Source: Paraburkholderia susongensis (GTDB taxonomy: Bacteria; Pseudomonadota; Gammaproteobacteria; Burkholderiales; Burkholderiaceae). From it: a DNA stretch of 64,000 nt. A program made the position numbers and the translations under genes. The notes beneath the pieces were generated by a model. It searched no databases and was not told where the DNA came from. It worked only from the letters and a program-made list of their open reading frames with translations. Positions 39,168 to 50,168 of this stretch are shown here, one piece after another; within the stretch, counting starts at the first letter, position 1; each line of letters opens with the position of its first letter. Where the stretch lies: assembly GCF_900177725.1 (NCBI RefSeq), contig NZ_FXAT01000003.1, forward strand, positions 124,001 through 188,000. Direction: 5' to 3'.

Positions 39168-39986
39168 ATGCAGCCCCGCGCGGTCGATGCAGCCGGCGTC
39201 GCGCACGACCTCGCAGGCGCCGATGCGCGCATCGTCTCGCTCGTGCCGAGCATCACCGAAACGCTGTTCGCGCTCGGCCTCGAGCGGCAGATCGTCGGGC
39301 GCACGGGCTTTTGCGTGCATCCGCATGACAAGGTGCGCGCAGTGAGCAAGGTCGGCGGCACCAAGGCCGTGAAGCTCGATGCGATCCGCGCGCTGCACCC
39401 CACTCACCTGATCGTCAACGTCGACGAAAACGAGCGCGACACCGTCGAGCAATTGCGCGCGTTCGTGCCGCACATCGTCGTCACGCATCCGCAAACGCCG
39501 CGCGATAACCTCGCGCTCTACGCGCTGCTCGGCGCGATCTTCGGCCGCGAAGAGGACGCGCGGCGTCTCGCCGCCGCGCTCGAAGCGCGCCTGCAGGAAG
39601 CCGCTGCTCACAGCTTCGCCGCGCAGAACGTGCTGTACCTGATCTGGCGCGAGCCGTGGATGACGGTCGCGCGCGACACCTACATCGCCGCGATGCTGCG
39701 GCTCGTGAGCTGGCGCACGCTGCCCGACGTGCAAGGCGGCATCAAGGGCGCGGCGCGTTATCCCGCGATCGGCTTCGACGACGCGCCGTGGCTCGGCGAG
39801 ATCGATCGCGTTTTGCTCGCGAGCGAACCGTATCGCTTCACGCCCGCGCATCGCGATGCGCTCGCGCGCGATCCGCGCATGGCCGGCAAGCGCATCGAAC
39901 TGATCGATGGCGAGATGACCTCGTGGTACGGCGTGCGCGCGATCGACGGCATCGGCTATCTGTTGCGGCAAGCCGCAGCGGCCTGA
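39168..39986 (+). CDS. Helical-backbone metal/cobalamin-binding protein (BtuF-like), no signal peptide
   Basis: A 272-residue protein of the BtuF/FhuD-type periplasmic binding family. Signatures are IVSLVPSITETLFALGLERQ and VGGTKAVKLDAIRALHPTHL. No hydrophobic signal segment precedes them, since the first 20 residues are polar. It is therefore probably cytosolic, or its export signal has been lost. No BtuC/D genes are adjacent. The start three bases after the SDR stop implies co-translation. In beta-proteobacteria cytosolic homologues are annotated as cobalamin-binding proteins, but the ligand is unproven. Confidence 0.8.
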   Translation: MQPRAVDAAGVAHDLAGADARIVSLVPSITETLFALGLERQIVGRTGFCVHPHDKVRAVSKVGGTKAVKLDAIRALHPTHLIVNVDENERDTVEQLRAFVPHIVVTHPQTPRDNLALYALLGAIFGREEDARRLAAALEARLQEAAAHSFAAQNVLYLIWREPWMTVARDTYIAAMLRLVSWRTLPDVQGGIKGAARYPAIGFDDAPWLGEIDRVLLASEPYRFTPAHRDALARDPRMAGKRIELIDGEMTSWYGVRAIDGIGYLLRQAAAA

Positions 39987-40235
39987 GCGATAGCGCGCCA
40001 CATATGAATATGTGGATTAAATTGTTGTCGCTACCCGGTCCCTTCGATAAGCTTTCGCGAAGGCGCGCCGCCAGCAAAGCTTAGGGCCCATACCTGGGAT
40101 CGCCCCGGTCTGTACGCTGGCGCCGGGAACGTATCACAATCGTGGCGACGCCCGCGCCCATCCCGCGTCGCCGCCATAAGTACAACTCGACACAACCAGA
40201 CGCACTGCCTGACTGCGCTCGTCACCGGAGATCCT

Positions 40236-41822
40236 ATGCGCTTCAAACTGCTCGCAGCCGCCGTACTGTTCACAGCGCCCGCGCTCGTGCTCGCCAAACC
40301 GCTGACCGTCTGCACCGAGTCGAGCCCCGACGGCTTCGACGTGGTGCAATTCAATTCGCTCGTCACGACCAATGCCTCGGCGGACGTGATCTTCAATTCG
40401 CTGGTCTCGTTCGACGAAACCGCGAAGAAGGTCGTGCCGGCACTTGCGGACAAGTGGGAAGTGAGCCCCGACGGCCTCACCTACACGTTCCACCTGCGCC
40501 CGAACGTGCAGTTCCAGACCACCGACTACTTCAAGCCCACGCGCGCGCTGAACGCCGACGACGTCGTCTTCACGTTCGACCGCATGCTCGACGACAGTAA
40601 TCCGTGGCACAAAGTGGCGGGCGCGAGCGGCTTCCCGCATGCGCAGTCGATGGGCCTGCCGAAGCTCATCAAGTCGGTCAGCAAGGTCGACGACAACACC
40701 GTCAAGTTCGAACTCAACGCGCCCGATGCGACCTTCGTGTCGATCCTGACGATGGGCTTCGCGTCGATCTATTCGGCCGAATACGCGGACCAGTTGCACA
40801 AGGCGGGGCACGAGGTCGACCTGAACGCGAAGCCGATCGGCACCGGCCCGTTCGTGCTGAAGAGCTACACGAAAGACGCGGTGATCCGCTATGACGTGAA
40901 CCCGACCTACTGGGGGCCGAAGCCGAAGATCGATCGCCTGATCTACGCGATCACGCCGGATGCGACCGTGCGCGCGCAGAAAGTGAAGGCGGGCGAATGC
41001 CAGATCGCACTGTCGCCGAAACCGCAGGATCTCGCCGACGCGAAGAAGGACAAGTCCCTCGCGATCGTCGAAACGCCCGCGTTCATGACGGCCTTCGTCG
41101 CGCTGAACACGCAGAGGAAGCCGCTCGACAACCAGAAGGTGCGCGCCGCGCTGAACATGGCGTTCGACCGCACCACGTATCTGAAGACCGTGTTCGACAA
41201 CACCGCGACGCCGGCCGTGAATCCGTATCCGCCGAACACGTGGAGCTACAACCACTCGATCAAGGGCTGGCCGTACGATCCGGCGAAGGCGAAGAAGCTG
41301 CTCGCCGAAGCGGGCTATCCGAACGGTTTCGAAACGACGATCTGGGTGCGTCCGAATGGCAGCGTGCTGAATCCGAATCCGAAGGCCGGCGCTGAGTTGC
41401 TGCAGGCCGACTTCGCGAAGATCGGCGTGAAGGCGGACGTGAAGGTGATCGAATGGGGCGAACTCATCAAGCAGGCGAAGCAGGGCCAGCATGATTCGCT
41501 GTTCATGGGCTGGGCAGGTGATAACGGTGATCCGGACAACTATCTGTCGCCGCTCTTCAGTTGCAACGCGGTGAAGTCGGGCATCAACTTCGCACGCTTC
41601 TGCGATCAGGATCTCGACAAGCTGATCGCCGACGGAAAGGCCACCTCCGATATCGCCAAACGCACGAAAGCGTATGAAGCGGCACAGCAGATCATCCACG
41701 ACGAGGCGCTGTGGATTCCGCTCGGTTATCCGACCGCCGCTGCGATCACACGTACGAACGTGAGCGGGTATCACGTGAGTCCGTTTGGACGGCAGAATTT
41801 TGGAGCGGTGTCGGTGCAGTAA
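40236..41822 (+). CDS. Dipeptide/oligopeptide ABC substrate-binding protein (DppA/SBP_bac_5)
   Basis: A 528-residue periplasmic-binding protein with signal peptide (residues 1-20, AAAVLFTAPALVLA). SBP_bac_5 signatures are TESSPDGFDVVQFN, LNADDVVFTFDRML and WGPKPKIDRL, with a terminal NVSGYHVSPFG. Cysteines near the N-terminus (TVCTESS) and at FSCNAVKSGINFARFCD match the DppA disulfide pattern. No permease or ATPase genes follow, so the protein is an orphan here and a distant transporter must use it. CGGAGA stands five bases before the ATG. A terminator follows. Confidence 0.93.
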   Translation: MRFKLLAAAVLFTAPALVLAKPLTVCTESSPDGFDVVQFNSLVTTNASADVIFNSLVSFDETAKKVVPALADKWEVSPDGLTYTFHLRPNVQFQTTDYFKPTRALNADDVVFTFDRMLDDSNPWHKVAGASGFPHAQSMGLPKLIKSVSKVDDNTVKFELNAPDATFVSILTMGFASIYSAEYADQLHKAGHEVDLNAKPIGTGPFVLKSYTKDAVIRYDVNPTYWGPKPKIDRLIYAITPDATVRAQKVKAGECQIALSPKPQDLADAKKDKSLAIVETPAFMTAFVALNTQRKPLDNQKVRAALNMAFDRTTYLKTVFDNTATPAVNPYPPNTWSYNHSIKGWPYDPAKAKKLLAEAGYPNGFETTIWVRPNGSVLNPNPKAGAELLQADFAKIGVKADVKVIEWGELIKQAKQGQHDSLFMGWAGDNGDPDNYLSPLFSCNAVKSGINFARFCDQDLDKLIADGKATSDIAKRTKAYEAAQQIIHDEALWIPLGYPTAAAITRTNVSGYHVSPFGRQNFGAVSVQ

Positions 41823-41855
41823 TGCTGCTGCGCTGAGCCTGAAAGCAGGACGAGG

Positions 41856-41885
41856 AAAGCCGGCCTTGAGGGGTCGGCTTTTTTA
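41856..41885 (+). terminator. Intrinsic terminator after the DppA-like gene
   Basis: A 10-bp stem AAAGCCGGCC with GGTCGGCTTT (one G-U pair), a 6-nt loop and a T run. It lies 34 bp past the stop. Confidence 0.88.
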
Positions 41886-42109
41886 TGTTCCGCGTCTCAG
41901 GTTGATAGCACTCGTTCTACTTCGGGGCACCGCTATAACACTGCGCAACTTTTGTCCGACGAAATCTCGCGCCTTTGCCCGTCAGACCCTCTCCTCATGT
42001 CATTGTTCTTCAAATAGAAGGCTGATAATCGCATGCAAAGTAGCGGTCACGATTTGACAGAGAGAACCTGTTATGGAAATTCAGACACCACCGAGAACGG
42101 GTTTCGAAC
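41886..42109. other. AT-richer stretch before the muramidase relic
   Basis: About 220 bp with lower GC than its surroundings and no coding frame that resembles a known family. It may hold decayed N-terminal parts of the relic that follows. Confidence 0.4.
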
Positions 42110-42263
42110 AGTGAGCAGGACGGCATCAACAAGCTGGCGAAACATCTCCCCCACATTGATAGCACAGCGCTACAACGGAGGTGGCGACCCCAACTACGCC
42201 AGGAAACTTGATTACGCTTTGTCGTTGGTACGCAAAGGAAAAGCAGCCCTATGCGCGCAATAA
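42110..42263 (+). pseudogene. C-terminal relic of an N-acetylmuramidase-type lysozyme
   Basis: The frame ending at 42263 reads WRNISPTLIAQRYNG and then DPNYARKLDYALSLV. The run RYNGxxxPNYxxKLxxAL is the C-terminal signature of N-acetylmuramidase (DUF3380) endolysins and related effectors. A neighbouring frame upstream (EQDGINKLAKHL from 42110) could supply the preceding helix, implying a frameshift. The N-terminal catalytic part was not found. It overlaps the next ATG by 13 bp, as effector and immunity genes often do. GC content is lower than in the flanks, which suggests horizontal origin. Confidence 0.6.
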
Positions 42264-42694
42264 AGCGGATCTGTTTTGGCTTGGCAGCCTGCTTGCCAGC
42301 AATGGCCCTTGCGGCCTCAACCGCTCCCGCCGCGGGCGAGCGTGCTCTGCGGGAGGAATGCAGCGCATTCTCGCAAGCGGGAATGCGGGACTGTCTGGCA
42401 GAAAAGGCCGAGAACAGTCAGAAGGCCCTCAGGCAAGCCGAAGAGAAGATGGCTGACACCCTCTCCAAATGGGATGAAGACAACAGGTACGTCGGCGAGG
42501 CCAAGAAAAAACTCGTCGCATCGAACAAGAAATTTGCCGAGTACCGCGAGACTCAATGCGAACTCTCGGCTTCGCTAAGTGGTGGCGGAGCCGGCAATGC
42601 GCACGAAGTGCGCCGTTTGGCTTGCGTTTCTGAACTCAACAACAGGCGAGCCAAGCAGCTACGCGACGCTGCATCTGACTTGCCGTTGAAGTAG
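42251..42694 (+). CDS. LprI-like/DUF1311 lysozyme inhibitor-type secreted protein
   Basis: A 147-residue secreted protein. A signal peptide (residues 1-21, MRAIKRICFGLAACLPAMAL) is followed by a helical region with cysteines in EECSAFSQAGMRDCLAEKAE, YRETQCELSA and RLACVSELN. This spacing fits the LprI/DUF1311 group, in which LprI inhibits lysozyme. The upstream muramidase relic overlaps it, so a self-protection or immunity role is likely. The gene is intact while its putative partner is degraded, leaving an orphan immunity gene. Codon use is less GC-rich than neighbouring genes. Confidence 0.72.
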   Translation: MRAIKRICFGLAACLPAMALAASTAPAAGERALREECSAFSQAGMRDCLAEKAENSQKALRQAEEKMADTLSKWDEDNRYVGEAKKKLVASNKKFAEYRETQCELSASLSGGGAGNAHEVRRLACVSELNNRRAKQLRDAASDLPLK

Positions 42695-42803
42695 TTCGTA
42701 TGAGCCCACCCAGCATCGTTGCGCCGCTCAGTGCCTTCGCATAGCGCAGATCGATTCGGCCACGCCTTTGCGCCAACAGCCAACCATGCCGAGCTATTCA
42801 AAA

Positions 42804-42826
42804 AGCCCGCCATACGCAACCGGGCT
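42804..42826 (-). terminator. Likely terminator after the metallo-beta-lactamase-fold gene
   Basis: AGCCCG and CGGGCT pair across an 11-nt loop. On the minus strand TTTT follows. It lies 45 bp past the stop of the gene ending at 42871. Confidence 0.6.
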
Positions 42827-42870
42827 GTTCTATCGGCGCATCGAACCAGAACCTGGTCAAACGGCCGAAA

Positions 42871-43944
42871 TCAGGCCACCGTAAAACGGATCACACCATC
42901 CGCATCCTGCGTGCGCTTCAAGTCCCCCGCACGCCACAACAGATGCAAATGCGCGAGCGCCTCACCCAGCGCGAACGTCATCTGATGAATGTCGAGCTGG
43001 CGCTTGAACATCAGCGGCACGATGTCGGCGGCGCTGCGCGGTTTCTCCGCGCACGCTTCGAGCACTTCGGCAAGACGCGCGTCGTGATGCTCGCGCAACT
43101 GCCGAATGCGCGTGCGCACGCCGCGAAACGGCTTGCCGTGCGACGGCAGCACGAGCGTGTCCTCGGGCATCGTCTCATAGCGGCCGAGCGATTCCAGATA
43201 CAACGCGAGCGGCGAGCCTTCCGGCTCGATATCGAACACCGACACGTTGGTCGAAATGCGCGGCAGCACCATGTCGCCGGAAATCAGCGTGCCGGTCTGT
43301 GCGCAATACAGCGCGCAGTGCTCGGGCGAATGACCGAAGCCCGTCACGACACGCCAGGTCCGACCGCCGATCGTCACCTCCTCGGCTTCACTCAGACGCC
43401 GGTACTGCCCTGGAATCGCCGGCACGAGGCTGCTGTAATAGCTCTTGCGATTGCGCAGCTTCTCGAGCGATTCGTCGTCGTTCAGGCCATGCCGCGCGAA
43501 GTGCCGCGCGGCGGCCTCGCCACCCGCGTTCGAACCGTCGCCGGTCGCCATCACGCGCGCCTGCATGTATTCGCCGAGCGTCATCCATAGCCGCGCGTCC
43601 CAGCGCTTCTTCTCGCCACCGCCGCACACCCAGTGCGCGAGGCCGATGTGATCCGGATGGCAATGCGTGACGATCACGCGCAGCACCGGCAAGCCGTCGA
43701 GCACCGAGTCGAACACGCTCTCCCAGTTCTGCTTGATCGTGTCCGACGTGATGCCGCAATCGACCACGGTCCAGCCCTGCTCCCCGTCGATTTCATCGCG
43801 CAGCAGCCACAGGTTGATATGGTCGAGCGCGAACGGCAGCGGCATGCGCAGCCACAGCACGCCGGGCGCGACTTCCATCGTGCGGCCCGCTTCGGGCATG
43901 GTGTCGTTGAATGGGTATTGGAGTTGATGTTCGAGTGCATTCAT
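42871..43944 (-). CDS. MBL-fold metallo-hydrolase (glyoxalase II/RNase Z-like)
   Basis: A 357-residue metallo-beta-lactamase-fold protein. The HxHxDH motif is THCHPDHIG, with GFGHSPEHCALY and SGDMVLPRISTN as later metal ligands. The C-terminal part adds a helical domain (LGEALAHLHLLW). In Burkholderiales this type is often next to LiuR/MerR-like regulators. It is divergent from the MerR gene here, across 151 bp containing the MerR-type promoter. The substrate is not known, but an acyl-CoA thioesterase or hydroxyacyl-glutathione-type role is plausible from the acyl-CoA genes nearby. Confidence 0.85.
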   Translation of the reverse strand: MNALEHQLQYPFNDTMPEAGRTMEVAPGVLWLRMPLPFALDHINLWLLRDEIDGEQGWTVVDCGITSDTIKQNWESVFDSVLDGLPVLRVIVTHCHPDHIGLAHWVCGGGEKKRWDARLWMTLGEYMQARVMATGDGSNAGGEAAARHFARHGLNDDESLEKLRNRKSYYSSLVPAIPGQYRRLSEAEEVTIGGRTWRVVTGFGHSPEHCALYCAQTGTLISGDMVLPRISTNVSVFDIEPEGSPLALYLESLGRYETMPEDTLVLPSHGKPFRGVRTRIRQLREHHDARLAEVLEACAEKPRSAADIVPLMFKRQLDIHQMTFALGEALAHLHLLWRAGDLKRTQDADGVIRFTVA

Positions 43945-44028
43945 GGGGACTGTCTTCCTCCGTCGGCCATCCGGCATGGCGAGGTATGCGATGCCGGTCA
44001 GCCTGGTTGTGGTTGCTTTCCGCTCAGG

Positions 44029-44059
44029 TTGACGATAACGTAAACGTCGATTCTATCGT
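44029..44059 (+). promoter_or_regulatory. MerR-type promoter with 19-bp spacer and LiuR-like palindrome
   Basis: TTGACG (44029-44034) and TATCGT (44054-44059) are 19 bases apart, the long spacer typical of MerR-activated promoters. An imperfect palindrome, TTGACGATAACGTAAA (44029-44044), matches the TTGACGTTAACGTCAA type known for LiuR. The start of the merR gene is 37 bp downstream, consistent with autoregulation. Confidence 0.65.
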
Positions 44060-44095
44060 TCAATCCGGTTTTCTGCCCGGCTACGAGATACCCCG

Positions 44096-44500
44096 ATGAA
44101 CACGCAATACACCATCACCGAGCTCGCGCGGGAATTCGACGTCACGCCACGTGCGATCCGCTTCTACGAGGATCAGGGTTTACTCTCGCCGAGCCGCGAA
44201 GGATCGGGCGGCTTGCGGCGCGTTTATTCGGGTCGCGACCGAACGCGTCTGAAACTCACGCTGCGCGGCAAGCGGCTTGGCTTCACACTGTCGGAAATTC
44301 GCGATCTGCTCGACGTGTACGAATCGCCGACCGACACCGTGCCGCAACTGCACGCGTTTATCGCAACGGTTACGCGTCACCGCGAAGTGCTCGAACGTCA
44401 ACGCGAAGATCTCGACGCGACGCTCGAAGACCTCGCGCAATACGAAGCGCAGGCGCGCGCGCTGCTCGAGAGCGGCCAGCGCGACGCGAAGCCTGCCTGA
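44096..44500 (+). CDS. MerR family regulator, LiuR-like
   Basis: A 134-residue MerR protein. The helix-turn-helix and wing ([20 protein letters not shown], then [17 protein letters not shown]) are followed by the dimer helix ([20 protein letters not shown]). It lacks the metal-binding cysteines of MerR itself. The sequence type and the downstream thiolase, SDR and acyl-CoA dehydrogenase genes match LiuR, which controls leucine/isovalerate degradation. The promoter upstream has the MerR-type 19-bp spacer and a LiuR-like palindrome. The effector and exact regulon are inferred, not shown. Confidence 0.87.
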   Translation: MNTQYTITELAREFDVTPRAIRFYEDQGLLSPSREGSGGLRRVYSGRDRTRLKLTLRGKRLGFTLSEIRDLLDVYESPTDTVPQLHAFIATVTRHREVLERQREDLDATLEDLAQYEAQARALLESGQRDAKPA

Positions 44501-44541
44501 GTTTGCCCGACCCTGACCGGCGTTTCCGGAGCACGCGCCTC

Positions 44542-46359
44542 ATGAATCACTTCCCCAAACTGTTGTCGTCGCAAATCGGTTTCGACGTCGCGCAGACCAT
44601 GCTCGAAGGGTTCGACCGCCACTACCGGATCTTTCGCGACGCCGCGATTCACGCGAAAACGCTCTTCGAAGCCGCCGACTGGCACGGTTTGCAAAGGCTT
44701 GCGCGCGATCGCATCACGTCCTACGACGATCGCGTGCGGGAATGCGTGGAGCGGCTCGAAGACGAATACGACGCGGAGAACATCGACAGTGAAGTGTGGC
44801 AGCAGATCAAGCTGCACTACATCGGCCTGCTCACCACGCACCGGCAGCCCGAATGCGCGGAAACGTTTTTCAATTCGGTGTGCTGCAAGATTCTGCATCG
44901 CTCGTATTTCAACAACGATTTCATTTTCGTGCGCCCGGCCATCTCGACCGAATACATCGAGAACGACGAGCCGGCCGCGAAGCCGACCTACCGCGCGTAC
45001 TACCCCGGCAAGGACGGACTCGCCGCGACGCTCGAGCGCATCGTCACGAACTTCCAGATGGAGCCGCCGTTCGAGGACCTGACGCGCGACGTCGGCTGCG
45101 TGATGCAGTCGATTCACGACGCGTTCGGTGTCTTCGACGAAGCGCCGAACTTCCAGATTCACGTGCTCTCGTCGCTGTTCTATCGCAACAAATCGGCGTA
45201 TATCGTCGGGCGCATCATCAACGGCGACGCGCTGCTGCCGTTCGCGGTGCCGCTGCGTCACGTGAGGCCGGGCGTGCTCGCGCTCGACACGGTGCTGCTG
45301 CGGCGCGAGCAGTTGCTCATCATCTTCAGCTTCTCGCATTCGTATTTTCTCGTCGACATGGAAGTGCCCTCGGCGTACGTCGAATTTCTTTGCACGATCA
45401 TGCCTGGCAAGCCGAAGGCGGAAATCTACACGTCGCTCGGCTTGCAGAAGCAGGGCAAGAATCTGTTCTATCGCGACCTGCTGCATCACCTGTCGCATTC
45501 GAGCGATCGCTTCACCATCGCGCCCGGCATCAAGGGGCTCGTGATGCTCGTGTTCACGCTGCCGTCGTTCCCGTACGTCTTCAAGCTCATCAAGGACAAC
45601 TTCCCGCCGCCGAAAGAAACCACGCGCGCTCAGATCCAGGAGAAGTATCAGCTCGTGAAGCGCCACGACCGCCTCGGACGCATGGCCGACACGCTCGAAT
45701 ATTCGAGCGTCGCGCTGCCGCTCTCGCGGCTCGACGAAACGCTGTTGCGCGAACTCGAAAAGGAAGTGCCGTCGCTCATTGAATACGACGGCGGGAACCT
45801 CGTGATTCGCCATATGTACATCGAGCGGCGCATGGTGCCGTTGAATCTGTTCCTGCAGAACGGCAACGACGACGACGTCGAGCACGGCATCAAGGAATAC
45901 GGCAATGCGGTGAAGGAACTGATCCAGGCGAACATCTTCCCCGGCGACATGCTGTACAAGAACTTCGGCGTCACACGTCATGGCCGCGTGGTGTTCTACG
46001 ACTACGACGAGATCGAATACCTGACCGATTGCAACGTGCGTGCGGTGCCGCCGCCGCGCAACGAGGAAGACGAAATGTCGGACGAGCCGTGGTATGCGGT
46101 CGGTCCGCACGACATTTTCCCGGAGACGTACGGCACGTTCCTGCTCGGCGATCCGCGCGTGCGCCGCTCGTTCATGCAGCACCACGCGGACTTCTTCGAC
46201 CCGGCGTTGTGGCAGGAGCACAAGGATCATCTGTTAAAGGGCGAGTTGCCCGATTTTTTCCCGTACGACCAGAGCGTGCGCTTTTGCGTGCGCTATCCGG
46301 AGCGTTTTATCGAGGCGCCCGATGCGCAAGCGGATGAACCCGACGTGCGCGTCGCCTGA
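44542..46359 (+). CDS. aceK: Isocitrate dehydrogenase kinase/phosphatase
   Basis: A 605-residue AceK, which phosphorylates and dephosphorylates isocitrate dehydrogenase to shift flux between the TCA cycle and the glyoxylate bypass. Family hallmarks are [36 protein letters not shown] kinase strand, [15 protein letters not shown] and [15 protein letters not shown]. The ATG at 44542 is preferred over an upstream frame extension. It lies 41 bp after merR, and the acyl-CoA genes follow. That position suits control of the glyoxylate branch during growth on fatty or branched-chain acids. aceA/aceB are not in the window. Confidence 0.97.
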   Translation: MNHFPKLLSSQIGFDVAQTMLEGFDRHYRIFRDAAIHAKTLFEAADWHGLQRLARDRITSYDDRVRECVERLEDEYDAENIDSEVWQQIKLHYIGLLTTHRQPECAETFFNSVCCKILHRSYFNNDFIFVRPAISTEYIENDEPAAKPTYRAYYPGKDGLAATLERIVTNFQMEPPFEDLTRDVGCVMQSIHDAFGVFDEAPNFQIHVLSSLFYRNKSAYIVGRIINGDALLPFAVPLRHVRPGVLALDTVLLRREQLLIIFSFSHSYFLVDMEVPSAYVEFLCTIMPGKPKAEIYTSLGLQKQGKNLFYRDLLHHLSHSSDRFTIAPGIKGLVMLVFTLPSFPYVFKLIKDNFPPPKETTRAQIQEKYQLVKRHDRLGRMADTLEYSSVALPLSRLDETLLRELEKEVPSLIEYDGGNLVIRHMYIERRMVPLNLFLQNGNDDDVEHGIKEYGNAVKELIQANIFPGDMLYKNFGVTRHGRVVFYDYDEIEYLTDCNVRAVPPPRNEEDEMSDEPWYAVGPHDIFPETYGTFLLGDPRVRRSFMQHHADFFDPALWQEHKDHLLKGELPDFFPYDQSVRFCVRYPERFIEAPDAQADEPDVRVA

Positions 46360-46360
46360 T

Positions 46361-46408
46361 GGATCGCAGCAGGGATCGCGTCAGGGATCGCATCAGGACT
46401 CGCATGAG
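46361..46408 (+). repeat. Four tandem 12-bp repeats after aceK
   Basis: GGATCGCAGCAG, GGATCGCGTCAG, GGATCGCATCAG and GACTCGCATGAG are four diverged 12-mers immediately past the aceK stop. They fill the gap before the thiolase gene. No function is apparent. Confidence 0.7.
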
Positions 46409-46469
46409 AAAACGCGCGGCGGCAGCCATCAAAGGAATGACGTCGAGGGTATGACCAAGGAGCTGAAAC

Positions 46470-47678
<1,209 letters not shown>

Positions 47679-47762
47679 TGCCCGATTGACGCACGCCCGG
47701 CGCGCGACGTTCGCCATGTCATACGTGCGAGCCCGCAGCGCCGGCAACCTTTGAGGAATGCG

Positions 47763-48440
<678 letters not shown>

Positions 48441-48452
48441 GGAGACGTACTC

Positions 48453-49583
48453 ATGGTGCTCGATCAGGATCACCTGATGGTGCGCGACGCGCTGCGCACC
48501 TTCGTGCGCGAAGCGATCACGCCGTACGCGGCCGCATGGGACCGCGAGCGCACTTTTCCACGCGACGTGCACCAGCAGCTCGCCGAACTCGGCGCTTATG
48601 GCGTGCTCGTGCCGGAAACGTATGGCGGCGCGGGCATGGACGCGCTCGCGCTCGCGTTGATCCTCGAGGAAATCGCAGCTGGCGACGGCGGCACGTCGAC
48701 CGCGATCTCGGTGAACAACTGCCCTGTGTGCAGCATCCTCCTGGCTTACGGCAACGACGCGCAGAAACGCGACTGGCTCACGCCACTCGCGCGCGGCGAG
48801 ATGCTCGGCGCGTTCTGCCTGACCGAACCGCAGGCGGGCTCCGATGCGTCGGCGCTGCGCACCACCGCGACGCGCGACGGCGACACGTATGTGCTGAACG
48901 GCGTGAAGCAGTTCATCACGAGCGGCAAGAACGGCCAGGTCGCGATCGTGATGGCCGTCACCGACAAAGCCGCGGGCAAACGCGGCATCAGCGCGTTCAT
49001 CGTGCCGACCGGCACACCGGGCTACGTGGTCGCGCGCGTCGAGGAGAAGCTCGGCCAGCATTCGTCGGATACCGCGCAGATCGTGTTCGAAGACTGCCGC
49101 GTACCGGCCGCGAACCTGATCGGCGCCGAAGGCGAAGGCTACCGGATTGCACTCTCGGGACTCGAAGGCGGACGCATCGGCATCGCGGCGCAAAGCGTCG
49201 GCATGGCGCGCGCCGCGTTCGAGGCGGCCTTGGGCTACGCAAAGGAACGCGAGAGCTTCGGCTCGCCGCTTTTTTCGCACCAGGCGGTGCAATTCCGTCT
49301 CGCCGAGATGGCGACGCAACTCGAAGCCGCGCGTCAACTGATCTGGCATGCGGCGTCGTTGAAGGATGCCGGCTTGCCGTGCCTGACCGAAGCCGCGATG
49401 GCGAAGCTCTTCGCATCCGAAGCCGCCGAGCGCATCTGTTCCGCGGCCTTGCAGATTCACGGCGGCTACGGGTATCTGAGCGACTTTCCAGTCGAGCGGA
49501 TTTATCGCGACGTGCGCGTCTGCCAGATATACGAAGGCACGAGCGACATCCAGAAGATCCTGATCGCTCGCGCGCTCAACTGA
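48453..49583 (+). CDS. Acyl-CoA dehydrogenase
   Basis: A 376-residue FAD-dependent acyl-CoA dehydrogenase. The catalytic base is Glu361 in YEGTSDIQKI, with GAFCLTEPQAGSDASALRT and VKQFITSGKNGQV as cofactor and substrate loops. It oxidises an acyl-CoA to the enoyl form, giving electrons to ETF. The upstream regulator type suggests branched or short substrates. AAGGAGACG lies about seven bases before the ATG. The next gene, a YchJ-like protein, begins 7 bp later. Confidence 0.95.
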   Translation: MVLDQDHLMVRDALRTFVREAITPYAAAWDRERTFPRDVHQQLAELGAYGVLVPETYGGAGMDALALALILEEIAAGDGGTSTAISVNNCPVCSILLAYGNDAQKRDWLTPLARGEMLGAFCLTEPQAGSDASALRTTATRDGDTYVLNGVKQFITSGKNGQVAIVMAVTDKAAGKRGISAFIVPTGTPGYVVARVEEKLGQHSSDTAQIVFEDCRVPAANLIGAEGEGYRIALSGLEGGRIGIAAQSVGMARAAFEAALGYAKERESFGSPLFSHQAVQFRLAEMATQLEAARQLIWHAASLKDAGLPCLTEAAMAKLFASEAAERICSAALQIHGGYGYLSDFPVERIYRDVRVCQIYEGTSDIQKILIARALN

Positions 49584-49590
49584 AATTTCG

Positions 49591-50046
49591 ATGAATAAGC
49601 CATTGTTGTCGCAGCAACGACCCGCCGACTGTCCGTGCGGCGGCGCCACCTCCGAACCGCGCAGCGGCGCCGCCGCCAAAGCGCCGCGCTTCGCGCAATG
49701 TTGCGGACGCTACATAGACGGCGGCGAAGCGGCGCCGCGCGCGCTCGAACTGATGCGTTCGCGCTATAGCGCCTACGTGCTCGGCTTGAGCGACTATCTG
49801 CGCGCCACGTGGGATGCGCGCACCTGCCCCGCCGATCTCGACGCGGACCCCGCCGCGCCCGGCGCGCCGCGTTGGCTTGGACTACAGATCAAGTCGTTTG
49901 CCGAAAGCGACGCCGATCACGCGACGGTCGAATTCATCGCCCGCTACAAAGTGGGCGGCCGGGCGCATCGGCTGCACGAATTGAGCCGCTTCGTGCGCGG
50001 TGAGGATGGCCGCTGGCGCTATGTCGACGGCGACGTCAGCGAATAA
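49591..50046 (+). CDS. YchJ/UPF0225 family SEC-C protein
   Basis: A 151-residue cytosolic protein. An N-terminal CPCGG and a later QCCGRYIDG give a zinc-binding SEC-C-like pair, then ALELMRSRYSAYVLG and a conserved C-terminal HRLHELSRFVRGEDGRW. This is the UPF0225 (YchJ) layout. The function is unknown. It follows the acyl-CoA dehydrogenase within 7 bp, so it is probably transcribed with it, and the terminator at 50142-50168 closes the unit. Confidence 0.87.
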   Translation: MNKPLLSQQRPADCPCGGATSEPRSGAAAKAPRFAQCCGRYIDGGEAAPRALELMRSRYSAYVLGLSDYLRATWDARTCPADLDADPAAPGAPRWLGLQIKSFAESDADHATVEFIARYKVGGRAHRLHELSRFVRGEDGRWRYVDGDVSE

Positions 50047-50141
50047 GCGCCGCAATCGTCGCAACCACCGCAAGCCTGTCGCACACCGAACCTTTCCCCT
50101 CTCTTTCACAAGCTGACGGCGCGATTAGTGCCACCTCACAT

Positions 50142-50168
50142 AAGGCCCTCATTACAGGGCCTTTTCTT
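50142..50168 (+). terminator. Intrinsic terminator after the YchJ-like gene
   Basis: AAGGCCCT and AGGGCCTT form an 8-bp stem around a 6-nt loop, followed by TTCTT. It lies 96 bp past the stop. Confidence 0.85.
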
